Assembly: GCF_001613345.1 (NCBI RefSeq)
Contig: NZ_BDCE01000086.1
Coordinates: forward strand, 35,288-99,287
Origin: Nocardia uniformis NBRC 13702
GTDB taxonomy: Bacteria > Actinomycetota > Actinomycetes > Mycobacteriales > Mycobacteriaceae
Direction of reading: 5' to 3'
Length of the DNA: 64,000 nucleotides
Of the stretch, positions 43,743-52,315 are shown one piece after another; position 1 is the first letter of the stretch; every line of letters starts with the position of its first letter. The notes below the pieces were generated by a model. It was not told where the DNA came from, made no database searches, and saw only the letters and a program-made list of their open reading frames with translations. Both the position numbers and the translations under genes were made by a program.

Positions 43743-45287
43743 TCAATGCACCTGACGGTCGGAATCGCCCCAATACCGCTTGCGCAGTTCACGTTTGAGG
43801 ATCTTGCCCGCACCGGAGACCGGGAGGGCGTCCACGATCTCGATGGTGCGCGGGGCCTTGTAGCCCGCGATCAGGGTTTTGGCGTGTTCGCGGATCTCGG
43901 CGGCGGTTACGGTGCGGTCCGGCAGGCAGACGATGACGGCGTGTACCCGTTCACCCCATTCCGGATCGGGGACGCCGATGACCGCGCAGGCCGCGACGCT
44001 CGGATGCGCCGCCACGGCGTTCTCCACCTCGGCGGAATAGACGTTCTCGCCGCCGCTGACAATCATGTCCTTGATCCGGTCGACCACGAAGACGTAGCCT
44101 CGATCGTCCATGTAGCCGCCGTCGCCGGTGTGCATCCACCCGTCGCGGACCGCGGCCGCGGTCTCCTCGGGCTTATTCCAATAGCCGAGCATCACATGGT
44201 CGCCACGTACCGCGATCTCGCCGACGGTGCCCCGGGGCACCTCGATACCCTCGGCATCCACAATGCGCAGATCGGCGTGCGGCGCGGCGCGACCGGCCGA
44301 ACGTAGCAGTCCCGCGACGTGTTCGGCGGGTCCGAGCAGTGTGGCCACCGGAGCGACCTCGGTCATGCCGTACGCCTGGGTCAAGCCCGCGCCGGGGAAG
44401 AGTTTCATGGCCCGTTCCAGGACGGCCTGGGCGATCGGGGACGCACCGTAGAGAATGCGTTCCACGCCGGACAGGTCGTAGTCGGTCGCGGCCGGGTGAT
44501 CGACCAGCATCTGGATCATGACCGGCACCAGTAGCACATCGGTAACCTGGTGCGTCGCCAGTGCTTTCATGGTCGCGACGGGTTCGAACGCCGCAATGAT
44601 GATGTGCGTGCCGCCGAGCATCACCTCGGCCAGCCAGCCCGCCAGATCGGCGAGGTGGAACATGGGTGCCGCGTGCAGGTACCGGCCGTTCGGCTTGAAG
44701 AGGTAGCCACTGGCGATGGAGCCGAGCGCCGAGGCGAACAGGTTGTCGTGACTGAGCATGACGCCCTTGGGAAAACCGGTGGTGCCGCCGGTGTAGAACA
44801 GGCCCGCCAGTGCATCCCCGCCCCGGCGCGCGTCCTCGATCGGTGCGGTGTCGGCGATGAGTTGCTCGTACGACAGCGTGCCGTCCGGGGTGGGTCCGTC
44901 ACCGCAGTGGATGACCGCGATCAGCCCCGGATACTCCTGGCGGATCGTGGGCAGCATCGGCGCGAACGCGTCGTCGACGAACAGCACCGTGGTACCGGAA
45001 TCGACGAAGCTGTAAATGATTTCGGCCGGGCTCCACCGAATATTGACCGGATTGAGTACGGCATCGGCCCAGGGCACCGCGAGCAGGTACTCGCTGTAGC
45101 GGTCGGAGTTCAGCGAGAGCATCGCGACCCGGTCGCCGGCGGTCACCCCGAGACTCCGCAACGCGCCGGCCAATCGGGCGACCCGATCGGCGACCTCACC
45201 GAAGGTGCGGGTGCGGTCCGCGTAGATGGTCATGATCGCGTCGGGGTGTTGCTGGACGGCGCGGTGCAGGCCCTGGGTGAGGTACAT
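43743..45287 (-). CDS. fadD: Fatty-acid/acyl-CoA ligase (ANL family)
   Basis: 514 residues. Activates a carboxylate to acyl-CoA through acyl-AMP. ATP motif FYTGGTTGFPKGVMLSHDNL (about 166-185), YGMTEVAPVATLL (about 310), hinge region GWMHTGDGGYMDDRGYVFVV (about 388-407), KDMIVSGGENVYSAEVE and the catalytic Lys near VSGAGKILKREL at the C-terminus. It diverges from the thiolase operon with 188 bases between; the natural acid is unknown but likely the substrate of that operon. Confidence 0.92.
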   Translation of the reverse strand: MYLTQGLHRAVQQHPDAIMTIYADRTRTFGEVADRVARLAGALRSLGVTAGDRVAMLSLNSDRYSEYLLAVPWADAVLNPVNIRWSPAEIIYSFVDSGTTVLFVDDAFAPMLPTIRQEYPGLIAVIHCGDGPTPDGTLSYEQLIADTAPIEDARRGGDALAGLFYTGGTTGFPKGVMLSHDNLFASALGSIASGYLFKPNGRYLHAAPMFHLADLAGWLAEVMLGGTHIIIAAFEPVATMKALATHQVTDVLLVPVMIQMLVDHPAATDYDLSGVERILYGASPIAQAVLERAMKLFPGAGLTQAYGMTEVAPVATLLGPAEHVAGLLRSAGRAAPHADLRIVDAEGIEVPRGTVGEIAVRGDHVMLGYWNKPEETAAAVRDGWMHTGDGGYMDDRGYVFVVDRIKDMIVSGGENVYSAEVENAVAAHPSVAACAVIGVPDPEWGERVHAVIVCLPDRTVTAAEIREHAKTLIAGYKAPRTIEIVDALPVSGAGKILKRELRKRYWGDSDRQVH

Positions 45288-45432
45288 CGGCGTATTCCTC
45301 CATGCTCACGATGTGAATCGGCGATAGGGTAACACCGATCACACTCCGCGTCATCGACTCCGGGTTAATCACCGGCTACCCGGAAACCCGGCTGCTAACA
45401 GTGGGATGATTGCGCGAATGGCGGATGTCGGG

Positions 45433-45445
45433 TTCACTAAGTGAA
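45433..45445. promoter_or_regulatory. TTCACT-A-AGTGAA palindrome in divergent promoter
   Basis: A 13-base perfect palindrome lies between fadD (start 45287) and the thiolase-like gene (start 45476), 31 bases before the latter. It is a candidate operator for one of the two flanking TetR regulators (43079 or 49461). Confidence 0.5.
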
Positions 45446-45475
45446 TATCCAATAGCTTCAACGGTGAGGATCGTG

Positions 45476-46663
45476 ATGAGTCAGCGAGTGGTCGTGGCGG
45501 GTGTGGGAATGATTCCTTTCACCACGCCGAGTCGGACCGAGTCCTACGACGTCATGGGTACGACGGCGGCACGGGCCGCATTGGCCGACGCCGGGATCGG
45601 GTACGAGAAGATCCAGCAGGCCTACGCCGGATACGTCTACGGCGATTCGACCTGCGGGCAGGCCGTGGTCTACGGCCTGGGGCAGACCGGTATTCCGGTG
45701 ATCAATGTCAATAACAACTGTTCGACCGGATCGTCGGCGCTGTTCCTGGCGCGGCAGGCGGTCGAATCCGGTGCGGTGGATGTGGCCCTCGCCGTGGGCT
45801 TCGAACAAATGCAGCGCGGTGCGCTGGCCATGGGCTATACCGATCGGCCGAGCCCGATGGCTCGGTTCGACGTGGTGATGGACGAAATCCAGGAGCGCGA
45901 CCAATCCCCGTTCGCCGCACAGATGTTCGGCGGTGCGGGGCGACAGTACGCGGAACGGTACGGCACCGCGCCGGAAACCTTCGCCAAGATCTCGGTGAAG
46001 TCGCGCAAGCACGCCGCCAATAACCCCTACGCGGTATTCACCGATCCGGTGACGGTCGAGGAAGTCCTTGCCTCCCCGCACATCTACGGCCCGCTGACGC
46101 GATTGCAGTGCTGCCCGCCCACCTGTGGCGCGGCCGCGGCGGTGCTGGTCAGTGAGAAGTTCGCCAAGGCCAACGGTATCGATGCCGGCGTGGTGATCAA
46201 GGCGCAGGCCATGGCCACCGACCTCCCGTCCACCTTCACCGAGAAGGATATGACGAAAATCGTCGGCTACGACATGAGCAAGGCCGCGGCACACCAGGTG
46301 TACGAGGCCTCGGGGGTCGCGCCGACCGATATCCGCGTGGTCGAACTGCACGACTGCTTCACCGCCAACGAGCTGCTCACCTACGAGGCCATCGGGCTGA
46401 CCCCGGAGGGGACGGCGGAGAAGTTCATCAATGACGGCGACAACACCTATGGCGGACGGGTGGTCACCAACCCCTCCGGTGGCCTGCTGTCCAAGGGCCA
46501 CCCGCTCGGCGCGACCGGCCTCGCGCAGTGCGCGGAACTGGTGTGGCAGTTGCGCGGACAGGCCGACGCGCGACAGGTCGACGGCGACCTGACGCTCGCG
46601 CTGCAACACAATATCGGGCTCGGCGGCGCCGCCGTCGTCACGCTGTACGAGAAGGTGAGCTGA
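45476..46663 (+). CDS. SCP-x type thiolase / lipid-transfer protein
   Basis: 395 residues from ATG 45476, preceded by GGTGAGGA. Thiolase fold: nucleophilic Cys in VINVNNNCSTGSSALFLARQ (about 81-100), the VELHDCFTANELLTYEAIGL motif (about 288) and NPSGGLLSKGHPLGATGLAQ (about 334-353) of SCP-x thiolases. These cleave 3-ketoacyl-CoA of branched or sterol-like substrates. The following hydratase and SDR genes give the remaining beta-oxidation-type steps. Confidence 0.9.
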   Translation: MSQRVVVAGVGMIPFTTPSRTESYDVMGTTAARAALADAGIGYEKIQQAYAGYVYGDSTCGQAVVYGLGQTGIPVINVNNNCSTGSSALFLARQAVESGAVDVALAVGFEQMQRGALAMGYTDRPSPMARFDVVMDEIQERDQSPFAAQMFGGAGRQYAERYGTAPETFAKISVKSRKHAANNPYAVFTDPVTVEEVLASPHIYGPLTRLQCCPPTCGAAAAVLVSEKFAKANGIDAGVVIKAQAMATDLPSTFTEKDMTKIVGYDMSKAAAHQVYEASGVAPTDIRVVELHDCFTANELLTYEAIGLTPEGTAEKFINDGDNTYGGRVVTNPSGGLLSKGHPLGATGLAQCAELVWQLRGQADARQVDGDLTLALQHNIGLGGAAVVTLYEKVS

Positions 46664-46665
46664 GC

Positions 46666-47124
46666 ATGGCTGTAGATCCCGCTCTGATCGGGAAAGAGTT
46701 TCCCGCAACGAGTTTGACCGTCGACGCCGGGCGGTTGCGCTTCTTCGCCAAGGCCATCGGCGAGACGAATCCGGTGTACACCGATGTCGAGGCCGCCAAG
46801 GCGGCCGGGTATGCCGATCTGCCCGCACCGCCGACCTTCCTGTTCTCCATCGAAATGGAGAGCCCCGACGCGTTCGGATTCCTGGCCGACGCGGGCGTGG
46901 ACTTCCGGTTCGTTCTGCACGGCGAGCAGTCGTTCACCTACCATGCCATCGCCTACCCGGGCGATGTGCTGACCGCGACGCCGCGCATTGCCGACGTGTA
47001 CAGCAAGAAGGGTGGGGCGCTCGATTTCATCGTGAAGGAAACCGCGGTCACCCGCGCCGACGGTACCGCCGTCGCCGACCTGAAATCCGTGATCGTCGTG
47101 CGCAACCCGGGAGCAGGCAAATGA
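46666..47124 (+). CDS. MaoC-like N-terminal (HadA-type) dehydratase subunit
   Basis: 152 residues. Hot-dog fold of the FAS1_DH/HadA type: DPALIGKEFPATSLTVDAGR, then FFAKAIGETNPVYTDVEAAK (about 24-43) and ADLPAPPTFLFSIEME. It lacks the D-x-x-x-x-H active site of hydratase 2, so it probably supplies the substrate-binding half of a heterodimer with the next protein. It starts 2 bases after the thiolase stop and overlaps the next gene by four bases. Confidence 0.87.
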   Translation: MAVDPALIGKEFPATSLTVDAGRLRFFAKAIGETNPVYTDVEAAKAAGYADLPAPPTFLFSIEMESPDAFGFLADAGVDFRFVLHGEQSFTYHAIAYPGDVLTATPRIADVYSKKGGALDFIVKETAVTRADGTAVADLKSVIVVRNPGAGK

Positions 47125-47531
47125 GCACCCTCGAAGCAGTCGAAGTCGGCACCGAGCTGCCGCCCTTGAAGATTCGGCCCATCTCCCGCACCACCCTGGC
47201 GCTGTTCGCCGGAGCGTCCGGCGATCACAACCCGATGCATATCGATACCGACGTGGCCAAGTCCGCCGGTCTCGACGACGTCTTCGCACACGGCATGCTG
47301 TCGATGGCCTACCTCGGCCGGCTGCTCACCAATTGGGTGTCGCAGCAACAGCTTCGGTCCTACCGGGTGCGGTTCGCCGCCATTACTCCGGTGCACGGCC
47401 AACCGACCGCCACCGGCACGGTGGTCGCCATCGATGAGGTGGACGGCGAACGCCGCGCCACCCTCGAACTCGCTGTCACACTGGCTGACGGCACCGTTAC
47501 ATTGACCGGCGACGCTGTCGTCGCACTCTGA
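47121..47531 (+). CDS. MaoC (HadB-type) enoyl-CoA hydratase subunit
   Basis: 136 residues. The catalytic hydratase-2 motif is present: ALFAGASGDHNPMHIDTDVA (about 28-47, Asp and His), followed by DDVFAHGMLSMAYLGRLLTN. In HadAB-type heterodimers this subunit gives the active site. ATGA overlap with the previous gene supports a 1:1 complex. It adds water to an enoyl-CoA (or removes it) before oxidation by the SDR encoded next. Confidence 0.9.
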   Translation: MSTLEAVEVGTELPPLKIRPISRTTLALFAGASGDHNPMHIDTDVAKSAGLDDVFAHGMLSMAYLGRLLTNWVSQQQLRSYRVRFAAITPVHGQPTATGTVVAIDEVDGERRATLELAVTLADGTVTLTGDAVVAL

Positions 47532-47546
47532 AAGGTATTGCGCACC

Positions 47547-48377
47547 ATGGGAACACTTGATGGCAAGGTGGCCATTGTCTCCGGTTCGGGTCGCGGCATC
47601 GGCCGCGAGATCGCGCTGAAGCTCGCCTCCGAGGGCGCCAGCGTCGTGGTCAACGACCTCGATGCCGGACCCGCCAAGGAAACCGTCACCGCGATCGAGG
47701 CCGCGGGCGGCAAAGCCGTCGAATGTGCGGGCAGCGTCACCGAGGAAGGCTTCGCGGAGCGATTCGTGCAGACCGCCGTCGACTCCTTCGGTGGTCTCGA
47801 CATCATTATCAATAACGCCGGCTACACCTGGGATTCGGTCATCCAGAAAATGACCGACGAGCAGTGGGACGCCATTCTCGACGTCCACCTCAAGGCGCCG
47901 TTCCGGATTCTGCGTGCCGCGCAGCCCGTTATCGCCGCCCAGGTGAAGAAGGCCAAGGAGGCCGGTGAACCCATTCCGTGCCGCAAAGTCGTGAATATCT
48001 CCTCCCTGGCGGGCACCGGAGGTAATGCGGGACAGGCGAATTACTCCTCGGGCAAGGCGGGCATCCTCGGTCTCACCAAAACCATCTCCAAGGAGTGGGG
48101 CCGCTACAACGTCACCGTCAACGCGGTCGCCTTCGGCATGATCAAGACCCGGCTCACCGAGGCACCCGCCGATAGTGGCGGCACCATCGATGTGCAGGGC
48201 AAGGAGATCAAGGTCGGCGTCAACCCGAACCTCCTAGCAGCCATGGAGCAGATGATCCCGCTGGGTCGTGGTGGCACACCGGAGGAGGCCGCGGGCGCGG
48301 TGTACCTGCTGTGCCTGCCGGAATCCAATTACATCAGCGGACAAACCCTGGTCTGCGGCGGCGGATTCAATATCTGA
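47547..48377 (+). CDS. Short-chain dehydrogenase (3-hydroxyacyl-CoA dehydrogenase-like)
   Basis: 276 residues from ATG 47547 (MGTLDGKVAIVSGSGRGIGR). NAD(P) motif GSGRGIGREIALKL, NNAG at about 92-95, and the active site with VVNISSLAGTGGNAGQANYS and YSSGKAG (Ser, Tyr, Lys). The C-terminal part (LGRGGTPEEAAGAVYLLCLP) is usual. It probably oxidises the hydroxyacyl-CoA made by the HadAB-like pair. Confidence 0.92.
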   Translation: MGTLDGKVAIVSGSGRGIGREIALKLASEGASVVVNDLDAGPAKETVTAIEAAGGKAVECAGSVTEEGFAERFVQTAVDSFGGLDIIINNAGYTWDSVIQKMTDEQWDAILDVHLKAPFRILRAAQPVIAAQVKKAKEAGEPIPCRKVVNISSLAGTGGNAGQANYSSGKAGILGLTKTISKEWGRYNVTVNAVAFGMIKTRLTEAPADSGGTIDVQGKEIKVGVNPNLLAAMEQMIPLGRGGTPEEAAGAVYLLCLPESNYISGQTLVCGGGFNI

Positions 48378-48402
48378 GGACCGCTACCCACAACCGCGCC
48401 GA

Positions 48403-48431
48403 CTCCCGCATGCGGCGGCACCGTGCGGGAG
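48403..48431 (+). terminator. Stem-loop after SDR gene
   Basis: CTCCCGCA and TGCGGGAG form an 8-bp perfect stem with a 13-base loop, 25 bases after the SDR stop. There is no U-tract. It may separate the four-gene beta-oxidation unit from the hydrolase gene. Confidence 0.45.
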
Positions 48432-48534
48432 CCGGTGAAGTGATGAAGGATCTGATTGCGTGCTCGCTATAGGGCGGCGCGCAACAGACATCCGTGTCTC
48501 GATCCCGGAGGCGCACGACGATGGGACCCACCCG

Positions 48535-49398
48535 ATGAACGCACTGGCGCGTTTCGACACTCCACCCCCGATCCGGCGTGTCGGTTCCGGTGAACCGCTG
48601 CTGCTGGTGCACGGCTTCACCATGAACTGGCAGGCCTGGGGTGCGGTGATCGATGAATTGGCCACGGAATTCGATGTTCTGGCGGTCACCCTGCCCGGGC
48701 ACTGGGGCGGGCCGCCGGTGACCGGATCCGCGTCCGTCGCGGGATTCGCCGACTACCTGGAACAGGTGATGGACGAGGCCGGTTGGGCGACGGCGCATTT
48801 CGCGGGCAATTCGTTGGGTGGGTACCTGTCGTTCGAACTCGGCGCGCGCGGCCGGGCTCGTTCGATCACCGGGATCGGGGTGCCGGGTTTGTGGCGGATC
48901 GGCGGCGCCGTGGCGGCGTCGGTCTCCCGCAAATTCAAGCTCATGGGTTACGGGCTGCCGCTCATTCCACTGACCAGACTCCCGATCGTCGCGCAGCTGA
49001 CCCGCCTGTCGGTGCTGCGGATGCTGAGTTACCGACCGACGCGAGTGCCCGCGCCGTTGGCTGCGATCGCGATCGAATCAGCGGCGCATTGCCGTTGCTA
49101 CCACGAATTTCTCGCACAGTCCGCCACTGATATCGGAAATTCCGCGGATGACGTCGGTGGCAATATTCTGGAGCGGGTCACCGCGCCGACGACGGTGGTT
49201 TTCTGCGAATACGACCGGATCGTCCCGCCTCGGCCATCGAGTGCGCGCATGGTGACCGGGCTACCGAAGGTCCGGTCGCGCACCCTGTCCGGCGTCGGCC
49301 ACGTGCCGATGCTGGAAGCGCCAGCGCAGGTCGCGGCCGAGATCCGATCCACCATCCGGTTCGCTCAGTCGGGTGGGGACGCGTCGCAGCTCGGCTGA
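48535..49398 (+). CDS. Alpha/beta hydrolase
   Basis: 287 residues from ATG 48535. Oxyanion region EPLLLVHGFTMNWQAWGAVI (about 21-40), nucleophile elbow HFAGNSLGGYLSFELGARG (Ser in GNSLGG, about 98-116), acid CEYDRIVPP and His in LSGVGHVPMLEAPAQ. It could hydrolyse a thioester or ester of the pathway next to it. The start is uncertain: an in-frame upstream ATG at 48460 would add 25 residues without similarity. Confidence 0.85.
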   Translation: MNALARFDTPPPIRRVGSGEPLLLVHGFTMNWQAWGAVIDELATEFDVLAVTLPGHWGGPPVTGSASVAGFADYLEQVMDEAGWATAHFAGNSLGGYLSFELGARGRARSITGIGVPGLWRIGGAVAASVSRKFKLMGYGLPLIPLTRLPIVAQLTRLSVLRMLSYRPTRVPAPLAAIAIESAAHCRCYHEFLAQSATDIGNSADDVGGNILERVTAPTTVVFCEYDRIVPPRPSSARMVTGLPKVRSRTLSGVGHVPMLEAPAQVAAEIRSTIRFAQSGGDASQLG

Positions 49399-49460
49399 TA
49401 TCGGTCGGCGCGGGCCGATGAGGTAGGAATGAGGATCGCTGGCGACGGGAGGTGAAAGAC

Positions 49461-50654
49461 ATGGTGAGCGCGCCGAATCAACCGGTGGTGATCGGCCCTG
49501 CCCGGGGTACCCGACCCGCCAACCGCCGACAGCTGATTGTGGCGGCGGCAGCGGACCTGTTCTACCGCAAGGGATACACCACCGTCGGCATGGGTGAGGT
49601 CGCTGACGCGGTGGCCATCGGCCCGTCCGCGCTCTATCGGCACTTCCGCGGCAAGCAGGATCTGCTCGTGACGGTGGTCGGCGACGCGCTGCACACCATC
49701 GATTCCGCCCTGGCCGCCGCGACGGCCGACAGCATCGGGGCGAGTGTGGCCGCCGCGGCGCTCGAACATCGTGCCGTCGGGGTGTTGTGGCGGCGGGAGT
49801 CCCGGCATCTGTCCGCCGGCAACCTGTTCGCATTGCGCGAGGTCACCCATCGCGTCGTGGACCGAGTGACCGAACTGGTCCGCGTCCGCCGACCCGAGTT
49901 GGGGGCGACCGAAGCGGATCTGCTGGCCCGCTGCGTGCTCGCCATCGGCGACAGCGTCTCGTTCCACAGTCAGTCGCTACCCGAACCCGAATTCCGAACC
50001 CTGCTGGGCGAACTCATCGACGCGACCATCGACGCACCTGTTTCCCTACCCGACAATCTGTCCGCCGACACCGCGAAATCGGGTATCGCGACCACCGGCT
50101 CCCGCCGCGAAAAGATCCTCACCGAAGCCACGAAACTGTTCGCCCACAAGGGATTCGCGGGTGTCAGCATGGATGACATCGGGGCCGAAGTGGGTATCTC
50201 GGGCCCCAGTGTCTACAACCACTTCCCGACGAAGGCCGATATCCTCATCGCGGCCGTCTACCGCGGCGACGAATGGCTGCGCATGGATATGACCCGCGCC
50301 TTCGCCCAGGCGACCGACGCCCGCGACGGCCTGGACCGACTGCTGCGCAGCTACAGCGCCTTCGTCTTCGAAAACCCCCACCTCGTCCAGATTCTCCTCT
50401 CCGAGGCGGTACACCTGCCCGAGACGGAACGCCACCGCGCCCGCGCGTCACAGCGCGCCTATATCGGCGAATGGGTGAATCTCGCCCGGCAGGTGCATCC
50501 GGCATGGGGTCCGGTCGGTACTCGCATCCGGGTACAGGCCGCGCAGACCGTACTCAATGAAATCGCCCTGGCCGCCCGACTGCGCACCCGCGCCGGCGTC
50601 CCCGACGCGGTACGTGTCATCGGCACCCACCTGCTCGCGATATCCGAGGCCTGA
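49461..50654 (+). CDS. Tandem TetR regulator (two DNA-binding domains)
   Basis: 397 residues. Two complete TetR units are fused: the first HTH is FYRKGYTTVGMGEVADAVAI + GPSALYRHFRGKQDLL (about 33-70) and the second FAHKGFAGVSMDDIGAEVGI + GPSVYNHFPTKADIL (about 226-263). Each is followed by helical ligand-domain sequence. Such fusions act as internal dimers in actinobacterial lipid-metabolism loci. ATG 49461 has GGGAGGTG 9-16 bases upstream; a GTG at 49452 lies in that site and is rejected. It probably controls the fadD and thiolase units. Confidence 0.9.
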   Translation: MVSAPNQPVVIGPARGTRPANRRQLIVAAAADLFYRKGYTTVGMGEVADAVAIGPSALYRHFRGKQDLLVTVVGDALHTIDSALAAATADSIGASVAAAALEHRAVGVLWRRESRHLSAGNLFALREVTHRVVDRVTELVRVRRPELGATEADLLARCVLAIGDSVSFHSQSLPEPEFRTLLGELIDATIDAPVSLPDNLSADTAKSGIATTGSRREKILTEATKLFAHKGFAGVSMDDIGAEVGISGPSVYNHFPTKADILIAAVYRGDEWLRMDMTRAFAQATDARDGLDRLLRSYSAFVFENPHLVQILLSEAVHLPETERHRARASQRAYIGEWVNLARQVHPAWGPVGTRIRVQAAQTVLNEIALAARLRTRAGVPDAVRVIGTHLLAISEA

Positions 50655-50660
50655 GCCGCA

Positions 50661-51425
50661 CTAGCCGGGTACCACGTCTGGTTGCGCACCCGTTCGTCGC
50701 GCGACGACATGCTGCTGCACCAGCGTCCACACGCTGTTCGTCGCGAAGTACACCACAATCGCCAGCGGCATGACCGCCCCGGCGATCACGGAGCCGATCG
50801 GAAATACCCACAATGATACGAATTTCATGATGTCGGCGAATTGCCCGGTCGTCGGTTCCTGCCGCCGCAATGACACACGGGCAGTGAGGTGGGTGACAAC
50901 CGCCGTCAGGAGCGCGAGGGGAATCACCACCGCCGTGGTGGCCGCGAACGTGTCGGCCACCGTGGTCAACGCCGAGGTCAGTGGGGCGCCGAACACTGTC
51001 GCACTCAGGAACGACCGCACCTGATCCGCCCCGAACACATAATTCGCGGTAGCGGCGTCCTGAAACGACCGCAGCACATGGAACAGGCCGAGGAAAACCA
51101 AACCCTGAGCGACGATCGGCAAGAAACCGGTCAGCACATTGACACCGTGTTGCTGCTGAATCTTTCGCAATTCGGCCGTCCGCCGTGTCGGATCATCGGC
51201 GTAATCACGCTGAATCCGCTGCATCTCGGGTTGCGCGGCAGCCAGCGCCCGCATGAATCGCGCCTGTGCCAGAAATGGCCGCAGCAGCAACGCCCGCAAT
51301 GTCATCACCAGAAATATCACCGCGAGTACCCAGGCGAGACCACTCGCCCCACCGAAGACGGCGGCAAAGGCGGTGTGCCACAACCAGAGCACAGCGGACA
51401 CAGGATAGTAAACGAAATCGAGCAT
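50661..51425 (-). CDS. YidC/Oxa1-type membrane insertase paralogue
   Basis: 254 residues, five hydrophobic segments. Oxa1 core: LLRPFLAQARFMRALAAAQP, EMQRIQRDYADDPTRRTAEL, RKIQQQHGVNVLTGFLPIVA and the final FVSLWVFPIGSVIAGAVMPL, ATNSVWTLVQQHVVARR. The main yidC of actinobacteria lies by rnpA near oriC, so this copy away from those genes is most likely a second insertase. The DUF6412 gene just upstream often accompanies it. Confidence 0.88.
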   Translation of the reverse strand: MLDFVYYPVSAVLWLWHTAFAAVFGGASGLAWVLAVIFLVMTLRALLLRPFLAQARFMRALAAAQPEMQRIQRDYADDPTRRTAELRKIQQQHGVNVLTGFLPIVAQGLVFLGLFHVLRSFQDAATANYVFGADQVRSFLSATVFGAPLTSALTTVADTFAATTAVVIPLALLTAVVTHLTARVSLRRQEPTTGQFADIMKFVSLWVFPIGSVIAGAVMPLAIVVYFATNSVWTLVQQHVVARRTGAQPDVVPG

Positions 51426-51487
51426 GGGGGACCCTTACTGGGAGACGCGCCGACATCCGGCGCGCAGGGAATAGGACAGCCGAAGCC

Positions 51488-51511
51488 GACCGTGCTCAAT
51501 AAGGCACGGTC
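51488..51511. promoter_or_regulatory. 8-bp inverted repeat between DUF6412 and yidC
   Basis: GACCGTGC-TCAATAAG-GCACGGTC is a perfect dyad with an 8-base loop, starting 3 bases past the DUF6412 stop and 62 bases before the yidC-like start. It may be a terminator/attenuator or an operator for yidC. Confidence 0.5.
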
Positions 51512-51514
51512 AGC

Positions 51515-51808
51515 TCAGAGCCGCCACCCCGGAGCTCGTGGACGCGGACGCCCCGCGGTATCCGGATTGCTCTGCCGCTGAAATGCCCCCCGCCGTCGGC
51601 GCGCCGACTCGGGCGGCCCGGAACTCACCGCGACCAGGGCCATCGGCCGTTTCGCAGGCAATACCGCCAGCACGGCCAGCGTCAGGACAGTGGTCGCACC
51701 AATGGCGACCAGCGATTCTGAATCCACCCCATTGGTCAGAACCATCGCCCACGTGGCAAGCATCAGCGTGACCGCCATCAGCGCCGTCACCCGAATCCAC
51801 GTGAACAC
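51515..51808 (-). CDS. DUF6412 membrane protein
   Basis: 97 residues if GTG 51808 is used (MFTWIRVTALMAVTLMLATW); an ATG at 51859 would add 17 basic residues. Two hydrophobic helices are followed by the conserved tail RRRRGAFQRQSNPDTAGRPR and PRAPG, which marks DUF6412. The family usually precedes a YidC/Oxa1 paralogue, as here, so a role with that insertase is inferred. Function unknown. Confidence 0.7.
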   Translation of the reverse strand: MFTWIRVTALMAVTLMLATWAMVLTNGVDSESLVAIGATTVLTLAVLAVLPAKRPMALVAVSSGPPESARRRRGAFQRQSNPDTAGRPRPRAPGWRL

Positions 51809-51891
51809 GACCCCGACAGTACCTGCCCGATAACGGGTCCGCCGCCCCCTGCCCGTCATCGAATTCCGAGTTCGCACGATGATGTCCGACC

Positions 51892-52254
51892 ATGGTGGGC
51901 AAGGCAGGCACCCTGGTGGTGATCCGCGGCAACTCGGGCTCGGGCAAGAGCACCACGGCGATCGAAGTTCAGCAACGATTCGGCCGTGGTACGTGCGCGG
52001 TCGTCGCGCAGGACGTGGTGCTCGTGGCCACCACGCCACACGCGCTCTTCTACAGCTTCGATCTGACGCTGGACCAGACACTGATCCGCCACGCCGGGCG
52101 CCCACTAGCGGCATCGATTCCGGAATCGACGATGCGGCAATGGTATCGGGGCTGGCAGCCGCTCCCGTTCGTCGACGAGGTCCGCATAGACGCGGACTGG
52201 AGTCTCGATGCCATCGTGGATCGGATATATCGCGACGTGGTCGCGGTCAGGTAG
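51892..52254 (+). CDS. P-loop kinase-like protein, internally shortened
   Basis: 120 residues. Walker A is perfect: TLVVIRGNSGSGKSTTAIEV (about 7-26). The end matches the C-terminal part of the actinobacterial AAA/kinase family (FDLTLDQTLIRHAGRPLAAS, MRQWYRGWQPLPFVDEVRID). Intact members have about 165-180 residues; the middle, with the EGIL...-type Walker B-like strand, is missing between AQDVVLV and FYSFDLT. The junction reads in frame, so it could be expressed but is probably inactive. It lies 61 bases before the proteasome beta-like gene. Confidence 0.6.
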   Translation: MVGKAGTLVVIRGNSGSGKSTTAIEVQQRFGRGTCAVVAQDVVLVATTPHALFYSFDLTLDQTLIRHAGRPLAASIPESTMRQWYRGWQPLPFVDEVRIDADWSLDAIVDRIYRDVVAVR

Positions 52255-52315
52255 TTCGGCAGGTAGCGTCGGGCGGGTAAGGCTTTGTCGGTCACGGGTA
52301 TCGAGGAGGGACCGG

